A stretch of DNA of 64,000 nucleotides from Peristeroidobacter agariperforans (lineage in GTDB: Bacteria; Pseudomonadota; Gammaproteobacteria; Steroidobacterales; Steroidobacteraceae), in assembly GCF_004138335.1 (NCBI RefSeq), contig NZ_RYFW01000001.1, positions 1,178,001 to 1,242,000 of the forward strand. The letters are read 5' to 3'. How positions within the stretch are numbered: the stretch's first letter is position 1; each line of letters starts with the position of its first letter. The notes beneath the pieces were generated by a model, which saw only the letters and a program-made list of their open reading frames with translations, made no database searches and had not been told where the DNA came from. A program made the translations under genes and the position numbers. Positions 19,239 to 31,879 of this stretch are shown one piece after another.

Positions 19239-19859
19239 ATGAACAAGATTCGCGCGCTTTTGCCTGTCCGGCGTCTGATCGTCGGCTGTGCCTTGCTCCT
19301 GCCGTTGCTGGCCGCCTGTGGCGGCGGCGAGCAGGCGGTGTGCGTGGAAAAGGATCAGCCCTATCTGGCGTCGCGTAACAATCCGCAGCTAAAAGTGCCC
19401 GACGGCATGACCCAGCCGAACCGCGCGGAGGCACTGACGATTCCGGAGCCCACCGCCGGCCGGCACACTGGCAGCGGCTGCCTGGATGAGCCGCCTTCGT
19501 ACTTCCGCTCCACCGGCACCACGGCGCGCTCGCCCGAAGAAGTGGTCGCGAGCTGGGCCCAGGCTTGGGCAAACCGCGAAGCGGATGCGGTTGTTGCGCT
19601 TTATTCTGGCAGCTTCGCCGCGCCGACGGATTCGGCGGGGAGTGCAGCCTGGCTGGAGCAGCGTCGTGAGCAGGTGGCCACCGGCCCGGTGCCCGATCCA
19701 GTTGTCGAAGGCCTGCGCGTCGAACCGGATGGGTCCGACAAGCGCATCGTGCGGTTCGTGCAGAAGTTCGGCACCAACTCGTTGCGTAAGGAGTTGACCC
19801 TGGTGCGCGAGGGCGCTTCGTGGCGGATCGTCGCCGAGAAGGTGGCCGAGGTTAAGTAA
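19239..19859 (+). CDS. Lipoprotein with BamC-like N-terminus and NTF2-like domain
   Basis: A 206-residue predicted lipoprotein: basic start MNKIRALLPVRRL, hydrophobic stretch and lipobox LLAAC with Cys near residue 27. The next 40 residues (QPYLASRNNPQLKVPDGM and TIPEP) resemble the unstructured N-terminus of BamC/NlpB, which lies across the BamD surface. The C-terminal 100 residues (PEEVVASWAQAWANREADAVVALYS, then an alternating beta pattern ending WRIVAEKVAEV) look like a SnoaL/DUF4440-type NTF2-like domain. No full BamC helix-grip domains follow. The ATG at 19239 is chosen because it gives the signal peptide. glgP starts 12 bases downstream. Confidence 0.65.
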   Translation: MNKIRALLPVRRLIVGCALLLPLLAACGGGEQAVCVEKDQPYLASRNNPQLKVPDGMTQPNRAEALTIPEPTAGRHTGSGCLDEPPSYFRSTGTTARSPEEVVASWAQAWANREADAVVALYSGSFAAPTDSAGSAAWLEQRREQVATGPVPDPVVEGLRVEPDGSDKRIVRFVQKFGTNSLRKELTLVREGASWRIVAEKVAEVK

Positions 19860-19871
19860 GCGAGGATTTTC

Positions 19872-22343
<2,472 letters not shown>

Positions 22344-22346
22344 GAC

Positions 22347-22449
22347 GGCGGTTGGCTGTTGGTGGTTGGAGATCAGTCATGGAACCTTGGCCGACATCGT
22401 GCTCTTCTTGTTAGACCAGCCTCTAACTCCTAAATCGCCAACAACTGCT
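22347..22449. repeat. Degenerate 7-bp repeat element between glgP and glgB
   Basis: Just after the glgP stop, units of the form GCGGTTG-GCTGTTG-GTGGTTG run head to tail (about 22349-22370). About 50 bases later the sequence CTAACTCCTAAATCGCCAAC is a diverged reverse-complement copy. This is a worn version of the inverted heptamer element at 36841-36952. No recognisable ribosome-binding site lies between the element and the glgB ATG. Confidence 0.5.
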
Positions 22450-24348
<1,899 letters not shown>

Positions 24349-24440
24349 TGTGCGGCGGAGCCTGAAAGTACCAAGTCAATAAGACATCTTCGCGATTCGC
24401 TACTTTTCATGCGGCCCCCGGATCGGTCACCATTCCACCG

Positions 24441-26606
24441 ATGAACGCCGTACCAGCAGATTACTCGCACGCCAGCCTGCAAGCCGGGTCCCCTCAGCCT
24501 TTGGGCGCCACCTGGACCGGCGATGGTGTGAATTTCGCCGTCCATGCCAGCGGCGCCGCGCGCGTCGAATTGTGCCTGTTCGATGACAGTGGCGAGCACG
24601 AGCTGACCCGCCTGGTGCTGCCCGAGCGCACCGAAAATGTTTGGCATGGCTTTTTGCCTGCGCCGCACGGCGTGCCCGGCATGGTGTATGGCTATCGTGC
24701 GCACGGCCCGTACGACCCGTCGTACGGCTTGCGACACAACCCGAACAAGCTGCTGCTCGATCCCTATGCGCGTGCGCTCGCCGGCAAGTTCGAGTGGAAT
24801 CCGGCGCTGTTCGGTCATCTGCCGGATCAACCCACCGAGCAAATAAACACAGCGGACAGTGCGCCATACGTGTACAAGGCGCGCGTCGTGCAATCCGAAT
24901 TCGCGTGGAGCGAAGATTGTCCGCCGGCGGTGCCGTGGCGTGACACCATCATTTATGAATTGCACGTCAAAGGATTCACGAAGCTGCACCCCGCCGTGCC
25001 CGAGCGTGAGCGCGGCAAGTTTCTCGGCCTCGCGCAACCGGCGGTCATCAACTATCTCAAGGCGCTTGGCGTCACTGCGGTCCAGCTGTTGCCGGTGCAG
25101 GCGTTCGTTCCCGAGGAGTTCCTGGCCAGGCGCGGCCTGGTGAACTATTGGGGTTACAGCTCGCTGGCCTGGTTCGCGCCGCATCCGGATTACGTGATCG
25201 AAGATCCGGTCGCGGAATTCCGCACCATGGTGAAGGCGCTGCACGCCGCCGGCATCGAGGTGATTCTCGATGTGGTGTTCAATCACACCGCCGAAGGCAA
25301 CGAGAAGGGGCCGACGCTGAGCTGGCGCGGCTTGGACAATGCTGCGTACTACAGGCTCGACAGCACCAATCTGAGCCGCTACGTCGATCGCTCCGGCACC
25401 GGCAACACGATTGCTATCGGCAACGCTGCCGCCCGCAATCTGATCATCGATTGCATGCGCTACTGGGTCGAGGAAATGCACGTCGACGGCTTCCGTTTCG
25501 ATCTGGCCGCCGTGCTGGGTCGGGACAACGCTCCGTTCCGCACCGATGCCGCATTTTTCAAAGCGGTCGCGAACGAGCCGTCGCTGCGTTACGTAAAGCT
25601 GATCGCCGAGCCTTGGGACGTGGGGCCGGACGGTTATCAACTCAGCCATTTCCCGGCCGGCTGGTCGGAATGGAACGATTTGTATCGTGACACCGTGCGC
25701 GGGTTCTGGCGCGGCAATCCCGGCATTCTTGGCAATCTCGCCGAGCGCTTCGCGGGCTCCAGCGATTTGTTTCGGGCCTCGGGTCGCCGGCCGACAGCGA
25801 GCATCAATTACATTTCCTGCCACGATGGCTTCACTGCTTACGACGCGACCGCCTATGAGCAAAAGCACAACGAAGCCAACCTCGAAGACAACCGCGACGG
25901 CCACAATCACAACTTGAGCTGGAACGGCGGCGTCGAAGGACCGAGCGACGATCCGGCGGTGGTGGAGCTGCGCGAACGGCAGATCCGCAATCTGCTCGCG
26001 ACCTTGCTGCTGTCGCAGGGCGTGCCCATGTTGCTGGCCGGCGATGAGTTCGGCCGTACGCAACGAGGTAACAACAATGCCTACTGCCAGGACAACGAGA
26101 TCAGCTGGCTGGATTGGTCGCTGGCCGAGCGCCGCAGCTGGTTGATCGCATTCGTACGGCAACTGCTCACGTTGCGCCGGTATGCGGCCGGCCTGAGACG
26201 CGACACCTTCCTGAAAGGCGCGCGCCAGGTGGATCGCGAGCACAAGGACATCAGCTGGCGGCATCCGCTCGGGCACGAGTTGAACGCCGGTGACTGGCAC
26301 GATGCGAACGCCCGTGCCATCGGCGTGCTGATCGGGCATGCTTTCACCGATCCCTATGGAACACCGAACGGACATCTGCTGTTTCTGTGCAATGCTGGGG
26401 ACCAACCTTGTGACTTCCGCTTGCCGGCGCCAACCACGGGTGTGGTCTGGCAGACCGTGTTCGACACGTCGCGCTGGCGTGCGAACGATCTCGGCGACCG
26501 TCTCGGCGCCGGGGAGAATTGCGTGGTCGCGCCGCACTCCTGTGTATTGCTCGCCGATGGCGATGCCCCGAGCTCGATTCGCAGCGGGTTCTCGCTGAAA
26601 ACGTAA
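24441..26606 (+). CDS. glgX: Glycogen debranching enzyme
   Basis: 721 residues, GH13 isoamylase type. An N-terminal CBM48 ([20 protein letters not shown]) is followed by [14 protein letters not shown]. The barrel has [15 protein letters not shown], the nucleophile Asp in [16 protein letters not shown], the Glu in [15 protein letters not shown] and the Asp in [13 protein letters not shown]. GlgX cuts alpha-1,6 branches of phosphorylase-limit dextrins, and the released maltooligosaccharides are substrates for the MalQ encoded directly after it. Confidence 0.96.
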   Translation: MNAVPADYSHASLQAGSPQPLGATWTGDGVNFAVHASGAARVELCLFDDSGEHELTRLVLPERTENVWHGFLPAPHGVPGMVYGYRAHGPYDPSYGLRHNPNKLLLDPYARALAGKFEWNPALFGHLPDQPTEQINTADSAPYVYKARVVQSEFAWSEDCPPAVPWRDTIIYELHVKGFTKLHPAVPERERGKFLGLAQPAVINYLKALGVTAVQLLPVQAFVPEEFLARRGLVNYWGYSSLAWFAPHPDYVIEDPVAEFRTMVKALHAAGIEVILDVVFNHTAEGNEKGPTLSWRGLDNAAYYRLDSTNLSRYVDRSGTGNTIAIGNAAARNLIIDCMRYWVEEMHVDGFRFDLAAVLGRDNAPFRTDAAFFKAVANEPSLRYVKLIAEPWDVGPDGYQLSHFPAGWSEWNDLYRDTVRGFWRGNPGILGNLAERFAGSSDLFRASGRRPTASINYISCHDGFTAYDATAYEQKHNEANLEDNRDGHNHNLSWNGGVEGPSDDPAVVELRERQIRNLLATLLLSQGVPMLLAGDEFGRTQRGNNNAYCQDNEISWLDWSLAERRSWLIAFVRQLLTLRRYAAGLRRDTFLKGARQVDREHKDISWRHPLGHELNAGDWHDANARAIGVLIGHAFTDPYGTPNGHLLFLCNAGDQPCDFRLPAPTTGVVWQTVFDTSRWRANDLGDRLGAGENCVVAPHSCVLLADGDAPSSIRSGFSLKT

Positions 26607-28799
26607 ATGGACAATCCGATCCGCCAACTCGCCCAGTTGTACGGAATCGCGGATTCCTATTTAGATTTTCGCGGCCAGCCCAAACAGGTTTCGGCCGAAT
26701 CGCAGGCCGCCATCCTGGCGGCCCTGAGCGTAGATGCGGCCGACGCCAAGGCAGCCGAGACGTCCATTCACGAATATCACACGCGCCGCTGGACGGGATT
26801 CGTGCCGCCGGTGCTGGTCGTGACCGAAGGCAAGCCGATCGGGGTGCCGATCGCGGTGCCGGTCGATCTGGCCGCCAAGAAGGTGGATTGGGGCATTACG
26901 CTCGAGAGCGGCGAGCCGCGCGCCGGCAGCGCTCAGCTATCCAAGCTGCAGGCGATCGAGGAAGCGAAGATCGACAATCGTTCCTATCGGCGCCTGACCG
27001 TGTCGTTGCCGGCTTTGCCGCTGGGTTATCACACGGCCTCGCTTGCCCTGGACACCGGCCTGCAAGGAACCCTGCGCGTTGTCGTGACGCCCGACCAATG
27101 TTTCGAGGCTCACGCAATTGCCGAGGGCAAGAAGCTCTGGGGCATCGCCGTGCAGTTGTATTCGCTGCGCGCCGATGACAACTGGGGCGTCGGCGATTTT
27201 CGAGACCTGCGCCATTTGATTCGACTGTCGGCGCCGCTCGGCTGCGGCATCATCGGTCTGAATCCGCTGCACGCGTTGATGCCGGCGAATCCGGCGCACA
27301 TCAGTCCCTACAGTCCTTCGAATCGGCAGTTCTTGAACGTGCTGTATGTCAGCGTCGAGGATGTGCCCGACTTCGCCGAGTGCGAGCCGGCGCGAAAGCG
27401 GGTTGCCGAGCCAAAATTCCAGGCGATGTTGCAGGAAGTGCGCGCGACTCGGAACGTAGACTATGTGCGAGTGGCGGCGGCGAAGTTTGAAATCCTGTCG
27501 TTGCTGTACGCGAGTTTCCGCGCGCGCCACCTCAATGGAAACACGCCGCGCGGTCAGGCCTTCCGGCAGTTCCAGGAGATCCAGGGCGAGCCGCTACGCC
27601 TGCACGCCATCTACGATGCGCTCGACGGCCATCTGCGTCTGCAAGGTCCGCAGTACTGGGGTTGGCCGAGCTGGCCCGAGGAGTATCGCGATCCCACGTC
27701 ATCCGCGGTGGAGCGTTTCGCCCGCGAGCGCGCCGAGGACGTCGAATACTTTCAATTTCTGCAATGGCTCGCTGCTGAGCAATTGGCCGCTGCGCAGAGC
27801 GCCGCGCGTGAAGCAGGCATGGCCATTGGCATCTATGGTGACGTTGCCGTCGGTGCGAATCCGGCCGGATCGGAAACGTGGTCCAACCGTCATCTGTATT
27901 TGCAGGGCGCGTCGGTCGGCGCGCCTCCGGATGCGCTGGCATTGAAAGGTCAGGACTGGGGCATTCCGCCGCAGGATCCGGTCGAGCTGCGCGCACAACA
28001 GTACCAGCCATTCGTCGGCCTGGTCCGTAACATGATGCGTTATGTGGCAGCGCTGCGCTTCGATCACGTGATGACGTTGTATCGATTGTGGTGGGTGCCG
28101 CGCGGACTGCTGTCGAAGGACGGAACATATGTCCACTATCCGTTAGCGGATCTGATCGCGATTCTCGCGTTGGAAAGCCAGCGCAATCATTGCATCGTGA
28201 TCGGCGAAGACCTGGGTACGGTGCCCGAAGCGATGACCGAGGCGATGGAGCACTATCGCGCCTATCACTACAAGGTGCTGATGTTCGAACAGTTCGCCGA
28301 CGGCACGTTCAAGCGGCCCGATCAATATGTTCGGCACGCGATGGCGGTCGTCACGACACACGACTTGCCGACGCTGCGAGGCTGGTGGGAAGGCAGCGAC
28401 GTTACGTTGCGTGCGCAGCTCGATTTGTATCCGACCGATGAGCTGCGTCAGCAAGCACACGATGCGCGCGTGCGTGATCGCGTCAGTTTGTTGCGAGCGC
28501 TGGTTGCTGCGGGCTTATGGCACTGGCGCGATGGTGAGTCGCTGCCAACGTACTCGGCCGCGTTGTCGCGCGCAGTGCATGCTTTCATCGGCTTGTCCAG
28601 CTCGAACATTGCACTGCTGCAGATCGAGGACCTGATCGGCATGACCGATCCGGTCAACGTGCCAGGCACCGACACCGAGCACGCCAACTGGCAACGCAAG
28701 GTGACCGCGTCACTAACTGACATATTCTCCAGCAGTGAGACTAAAGATATTCTCGCGGCGATGGATGCGGCTCGCAAAGGTGTGAACCCGAACGCCTGA
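26607..28799 (+). CDS. malQ: 4-alpha-glucanotransferase (amylomaltase)
   Basis: 730 residues, GH77. The ATG immediately follows the glgX stop codon, so the genes are almost certainly co-translated. An N-terminal domain of about 160 residues precedes the barrel, as in E. coli MalQ. Catalytic signatures are LWGIAVQLYSLR, SPYSPSNRQFLN, nucleophile Asp in LRFDHVMTLYRLWW, Glu in IGEDLGTVPE and Asp in TTHDLPTLRGWW. It disproportionates short maltodextrins, closing the pathway from glycogen to phosphorylase-ready chains. Confidence 0.96.
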   Translation: MDNPIRQLAQLYGIADSYLDFRGQPKQVSAESQAAILAALSVDAADAKAAETSIHEYHTRRWTGFVPPVLVVTEGKPIGVPIAVPVDLAAKKVDWGITLESGEPRAGSAQLSKLQAIEEAKIDNRSYRRLTVSLPALPLGYHTASLALDTGLQGTLRVVVTPDQCFEAHAIAEGKKLWGIAVQLYSLRADDNWGVGDFRDLRHLIRLSAPLGCGIIGLNPLHALMPANPAHISPYSPSNRQFLNVLYVSVEDVPDFAECEPARKRVAEPKFQAMLQEVRATRNVDYVRVAAAKFEILSLLYASFRARHLNGNTPRGQAFRQFQEIQGEPLRLHAIYDALDGHLRLQGPQYWGWPSWPEEYRDPTSSAVERFARERAEDVEYFQFLQWLAAEQLAAAQSAAREAGMAIGIYGDVAVGANPAGSETWSNRHLYLQGASVGAPPDALALKGQDWGIPPQDPVELRAQQYQPFVGLVRNMMRYVAALRFDHVMTLYRLWWVPRGLLSKDGTYVHYPLADLIAILALESQRNHCIVIGEDLGTVPEAMTEAMEHYRAYHYKVLMFEQFADGTFKRPDQYVRHAMAVVTTHDLPTLRGWWEGSDVTLRAQLDLYPTDELRQQAHDARVRDRVSLLRALVAAGLWHWRDGESLPTYSAALSRAVHAFIGLSSSNIALLQIEDLIGMTDPVNVPGTDTEHANWQRKVTASLTDIFSSSETKDILAAMDAARKGVNPNA

Positions 28800-28845
28800 G
28801 CCGTGTGGGTTTTCTGATATCGTGCGCCGCGTTGAGGGAAGAAGC

Positions 28846-29226
28846 ATGCATCGCAGCCGTCTCGCTGGATTCATCATCGACTGCAAGACCGACAATCTCG
28901 AGCAGGCCGCGCAATTCTGGTCTGCCGCACTCGGCTATGAGCTGCGGCCAAAGAACGAAGAGCCCAGTCCACTCTACCGCTGCATGCAGACCGACGAGCT
29001 CGGTTTGCACGTCGAAGTTCAGACCGTGCAGCACGACAGCCGCGTCCACCTGGACATCGAAACCGATGACATCGAAGCGGAAGCCCAACGGCTGGAGGCG
29101 CTCGGCGCCCGGCGTGTCGAAAAGGTTCACACCTGGATCGTCATGGAAGCACCTACAGGCCAGCGATTCTGTATAGTCCGGCCGCAGAACAAGAACTTCG
29201 CGGCAACCGCGAACCAATGGAAATAG
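28846..29226 (+). CDS. VOC/glyoxalase-like superfamily protein
   Basis: A 126-residue protein with two beta-alpha-beta-beta-beta modules. The first has LAGFIIDCKTDNLEQAAQFWSAALGYEL, the second RVHLDIETDDIEAEAQRLEALGARRV followed by APTGQRFCIVRP. This is the Glyoxalase_6 pattern; the reaction and metal ligands cannot be assigned with confidence. The ATG at 28846 is preceded by GGGAAGAAGC, a usable ribosome site, and is preferred over the GTG at 28822. Confidence 0.8.
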   Translation: MHRSRLAGFIIDCKTDNLEQAAQFWSAALGYELRPKNEEPSPLYRCMQTDELGLHVEVQTVQHDSRVHLDIETDDIEAEAQRLEALGARRVEKVHTWIVMEAPTGQRFCIVRPQNKNFAATANQWK

Positions 29227-29346
29227 GGCGGGATACCCGTCAATCCGTATTAGGGGATGCAAAGTTTGCTGTTGTCGGTGGATCCATTTCGTCGTGTGGT
29301 GCGTTACACCGCGGCGAGAAGGGAACACCGCCTGGGAGGAAATGTG

Positions 29347-29526
29347 ATGTTTAGAATGAGCAAGTCCGATTCACCGCCGGTGCGTCTGCGAGTGACCCCT
29401 GATCCCGAGCGAGCCGCCGAGCTGCAGCGCCGCATGGAGGCGCTCCAGTACCGGCCCGAAACCGGGTTCCATCGCGATCGGCTGCAAGGCAAGACCGAGC
29501 GGCCGGTTCTCCGACTGGTGAAATAA
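29347..29526 (+). CDS. Small hypothetical protein, 59 residues
   Basis: A short basic protein beginning MFRMSKSDSPPVRLRVT and containing one predicted helix (PERAAELQRRMEALQ). A strong ribosome site GGGAGGA lies six bases before the ATG and a textbook terminator follows the stop, so it is probably a real independent gene. There is no family I recognise, and no membrane segment or signal. Confidence 0.6.
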   Translation: MFRMSKSDSPPVRLRVTPDPERAAELQRRMEALQYRPETGFHRDRLQGKTERPVLRLVK

Positions 29527-29553
29527 CCAACTCAGCGCATCTGGGACAAGACA

Positions 29554-29592
29554 GGGCGATCGATCCAGCGGGTCGATCGCCCTTTTCTTTTT
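29554..29592 (+). terminator. Strong intrinsic terminator
   Basis: A perfect 10-bp stem GGGCGATCGA / TCGATCGCCC with a 9-base loop is followed by TTTTCTTTTT. It terminates the small gene and lies exactly at the end of the convergent cytochrome b gene. Confidence 0.9.
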
Positions 29593-30302
29593 CAGGTGGC
29601 CACCCACCACACGACGCCACTGGCCAGCACGATGCCCGGCAGGATGCGCCAGGCCGGCACCGGCAGCATCGGCTTGACACGCACGTTACGACGATGACCG
29701 GTGAGCATGGCGACGACCAGGTTGTCTTTTCTCACCAGCAGATAAAACAAAATGGCGGCGATGTGCAGGCCGACGAAGATGAGAATGGCGTTGAACACGA
29801 CCTCGTGGATCTCCGCCAGCGTGCGGCTGGTATCGAAGCTCACCAGGTGCGACAGCGGGCCGGATTCGATGCCGTCCACATCGCTTACAAACAAACCGAT
29901 CGCCACTTGCGCCAGCATCAGCGCCAGCATCACTGCGACGCTCCAGCCGCCGAGCGGGTTGTGGCCGGCGTCGCGATGCGCTTCGCGCGACTCGCGCATA
30001 TAAGCAACGATGCCGCTCGGGCCACGCAGGAATTGTGAGAAGCGCGCGCTCGAGCTGCCGGCGAAGCCCCAATAGATACGAAACACCAGCAGGCCCAGCA
30101 GCGCATAGCCGCTGTAGCGGTGCCAGTCCATCACGTTTTCTTCAGCCGTCCACCACGACAGGGTGATACAGAAAACAAACAACCAATGCGTGAGCCGCAC
30201 CGGCCAGTCCCAGATGCGAATGGCGGTGTCGTTCGAAGTAGCGCTCGTGTCGTTCACAGTGTCGTATCCGTAAGCCCGGCCGTCGATCGCAAACCATAGC
30301 AT
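29592..30302 (-). CDS. Cytochrome b561-type membrane protein
   Basis: A 236-residue protein with four main hydrophobic helices. RLTHWLFVFCITLSWW begins the first, HRYSGYALLGLLVFRIYWGF the second, VAVMLALMLAQVAIGLF the third and IHEVVFNAILIFVGLHIAAILFYLL the fourth. His residues in each pair fit b-type heme ligation as in the cytochrome b561/NiFe-hydrogenase b-type family. A final hydrophobic tail (ILPGIVLASGVVWW) ends it. It probably passes electrons between the quinone pool and a small c-type partner; none is next to it. A GTG at 30257 is an alternative start. It follows the MATE gene by 35 bases. Confidence 0.8.
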   Translation of the reverse strand: MLWFAIDGRAYGYDTVNDTSATSNDTAIRIWDWPVRLTHWLFVFCITLSWWTAEENVMDWHRYSGYALLGLLVFRIYWGFAGSSSARFSQFLRGPSGIVAYMRESREAHRDAGHNPLGGWSVAVMLALMLAQVAIGLFVSDVDGIESGPLSHLVSFDTSRTLAEIHEVVFNAILIFVGLHIAAILFYLLVRKDNLVVAMLTGHRRNVRVKPMLPVPAWRILPGIVLASGVVWWVAT

Positions 30303-30337
30303 CGCTCGCCATCGAAATGGCTTACGCGGCTGTAAGC

Positions 30338-31777
30338 TCAGCGCAGCCGGATTTTTTCCCACGCTCCCGAACGCCAGCGCAGCCACAGCACCGTCGAGAT
30401 CAGGATGATGTAGGTGAGCGCGGCCAGCCAGCCGCCGAGCGCCCCCAGGCCGAATTGCGGCAGGCCTTCGATCCAGCCGCCGCCCGGCGTGAACGACAGC
30501 ATGTGCGCCAGGGGCACGAACACCAGCCACGACAGCGCCAGGACGCACAGCGCAGGCACTGTGGCGTCGCCCGCGCCGCGCAGGCTGAAAGAGGAAGCGA
30601 AGTTCAACCCATCGAACAGCTGATATGCCGCCGCTACCCACATCAGCGTCGTGCCGAGCTGGATCACCGCCAGCGCCTGCGGATCGTTTGCGGCTACAAA
30701 CGTGGGAATCAGCCAGGGGGCGGTAAGCCCGAGCAACAGGCCGATCGTGCCCATATACGCCATGCACATCACAATGATGCTGTTGCCGATCCGCCGGGCC
30801 CAGCCGCGGTCGCCCATGCCGATGGATTGACCCACCAACGTCGTGCCCGCCATGGCGATGCCGATCGCCGGCATGAACGAGATCGACGTGAGCATCATCA
30901 CGACCTGGGTCGCGGCGCCATCCACGGTGCCCAGATGGACCTGCATGAGTTGAAACATTGCGAAGCCGAGCACGTCGGCCGCGATCAACATTCCCATCGG
31001 CAGGCCGAGCTTGCACTGCCCGACGAGCTTGCGAACGCGGGGCCGCCACATCAATCGCGAATGAAACACGCGATGCATCTTCGGTGCGACGAATATGCTC
31101 AGCGCCACCAGCAGACCCAGCGCCTGCGCGCAGTTCGTCGCCCAGGCGCCGCCCGCGATGCCCCAACCGAGCTCGAAAATAAACAATTGAGCGAACACGG
31201 CGTTGCTGACGCAGACCAGCGCCTCGACCATGAACGAGATCCGGGGTCGGCCGATGCCGTTGAAGAAGCCGACGATGCCCCACAGCGCCACGCCCAGTGG
31301 AGCGCCGTACATGCGCGGTTCCCAGAACTGCACCGACAACGCTTGCACCTCTGGATCGAGGCCGAACGGATCGAGCACCGCGTTGCCGTTGATTGCGATC
31401 AACCAGAACAGCGGGGCGACCGCCAGCGCCGCCCACATCGAAATCCAGCCCGCTTGCGACGCGCGTTTGAGCCGTCGCCCGCCGAACGCTTGCGCGACCA
31501 ATGTCTGACCCGCGAGACCGACGCCGCCGAACAATGCGATACAAGCGATCACTGGCCAGTGAATCGCGGCGATGGCGGCGAGCGCGCTGGTGGAGATGCG
31601 ACCGATGAACCACGTGTCCGTCAGATTCAGGATCGCTTGAATGGCGCTGTTTGCCGCGAACGGAATCGCGAGCGCGACGATGGCGCGCACATCCACGTGG
31701 GCGCGACCCGACGCGTCCAGCCGTTGCGCCGGCAAGGACGAGAGCGGAGCGGGCGCTTTGGGGAGGGCGGTGTCCAT
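30338..31777 (-). CDS. MATE family multidrug efflux transporter
   Basis: 479 residues with the twelve-helix pattern of NorM/DinF-type exporters. The first half begins VDVRAIVALAIPFAANSAIQAILNLTDTWFIGR, the conserved first-helix motif with N-x-x-D-x-x-F-I-G. The pseudo-repeat in the second half has VDGAATQVVMMLTSISFMPAIGIAMAGTTLVGQSIG. It extrudes cationic compounds using a Na+ or H+ gradient. The substrate is not predictable. It lies directly downstream of the terminator of the receiver-TPR-TonB gene. Confidence 0.92.
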   Translation of the reverse strand: MDTALPKAPAPLSSLPAQRLDASGRAHVDVRAIVALAIPFAANSAIQAILNLTDTWFIGRISTSALAAIAAIHWPVIACIALFGGVGLAGQTLVAQAFGGRRLKRASQAGWISMWAALAVAPLFWLIAINGNAVLDPFGLDPEVQALSVQFWEPRMYGAPLGVALWGIVGFFNGIGRPRISFMVEALVCVSNAVFAQLFIFELGWGIAGGAWATNCAQALGLLVALSIFVAPKMHRVFHSRLMWRPRVRKLVGQCKLGLPMGMLIAADVLGFAMFQLMQVHLGTVDGAATQVVMMLTSISFMPAIGIAMAGTTLVGQSIGMGDRGWARRIGNSIIVMCMAYMGTIGLLLGLTAPWLIPTFVAANDPQALAVIQLGTTLMWVAAAYQLFDGLNFASSFSLRGAGDATVPALCVLALSWLVFVPLAHMLSFTPGGGWIEGLPQFGLGALGGWLAALTYIILISTVLWLRWRSGAWEKIRLR

Positions 31778-31830
31778 GGCCGGCCAGTGAGCAAAAGGAC
31801 GCGCAGCGTAGCGTTTGGCCGCGCAATAAA

Positions 31831-31854
31831 AAAGGCGGCCCGAAGGCCGCCTTT
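31831..31854 (-). terminator. Intrinsic terminator of the receiver-TPR-TonB gene
   Basis: Stem AAAGGCGGCC / GGCCGCCTTT with CGAA tetraloop. On the minus strand it is followed by a T-run of about six bases. It closes the gene ending at 31880 and separates it from the MATE gene. Confidence 0.85.
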
Positions 31855-31879
31855 CGTTAGCAACGATTGCCCGGATCGT

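Noticed and set aside
29592-31826. A single continuous minus-strand frame joining the cytochrome b gene with sequence under the MATE gene
   Set aside because: The part beyond 30302 is an out-of-frame reading of the MATE gene. The cytochrome domain begins only at about 30302.
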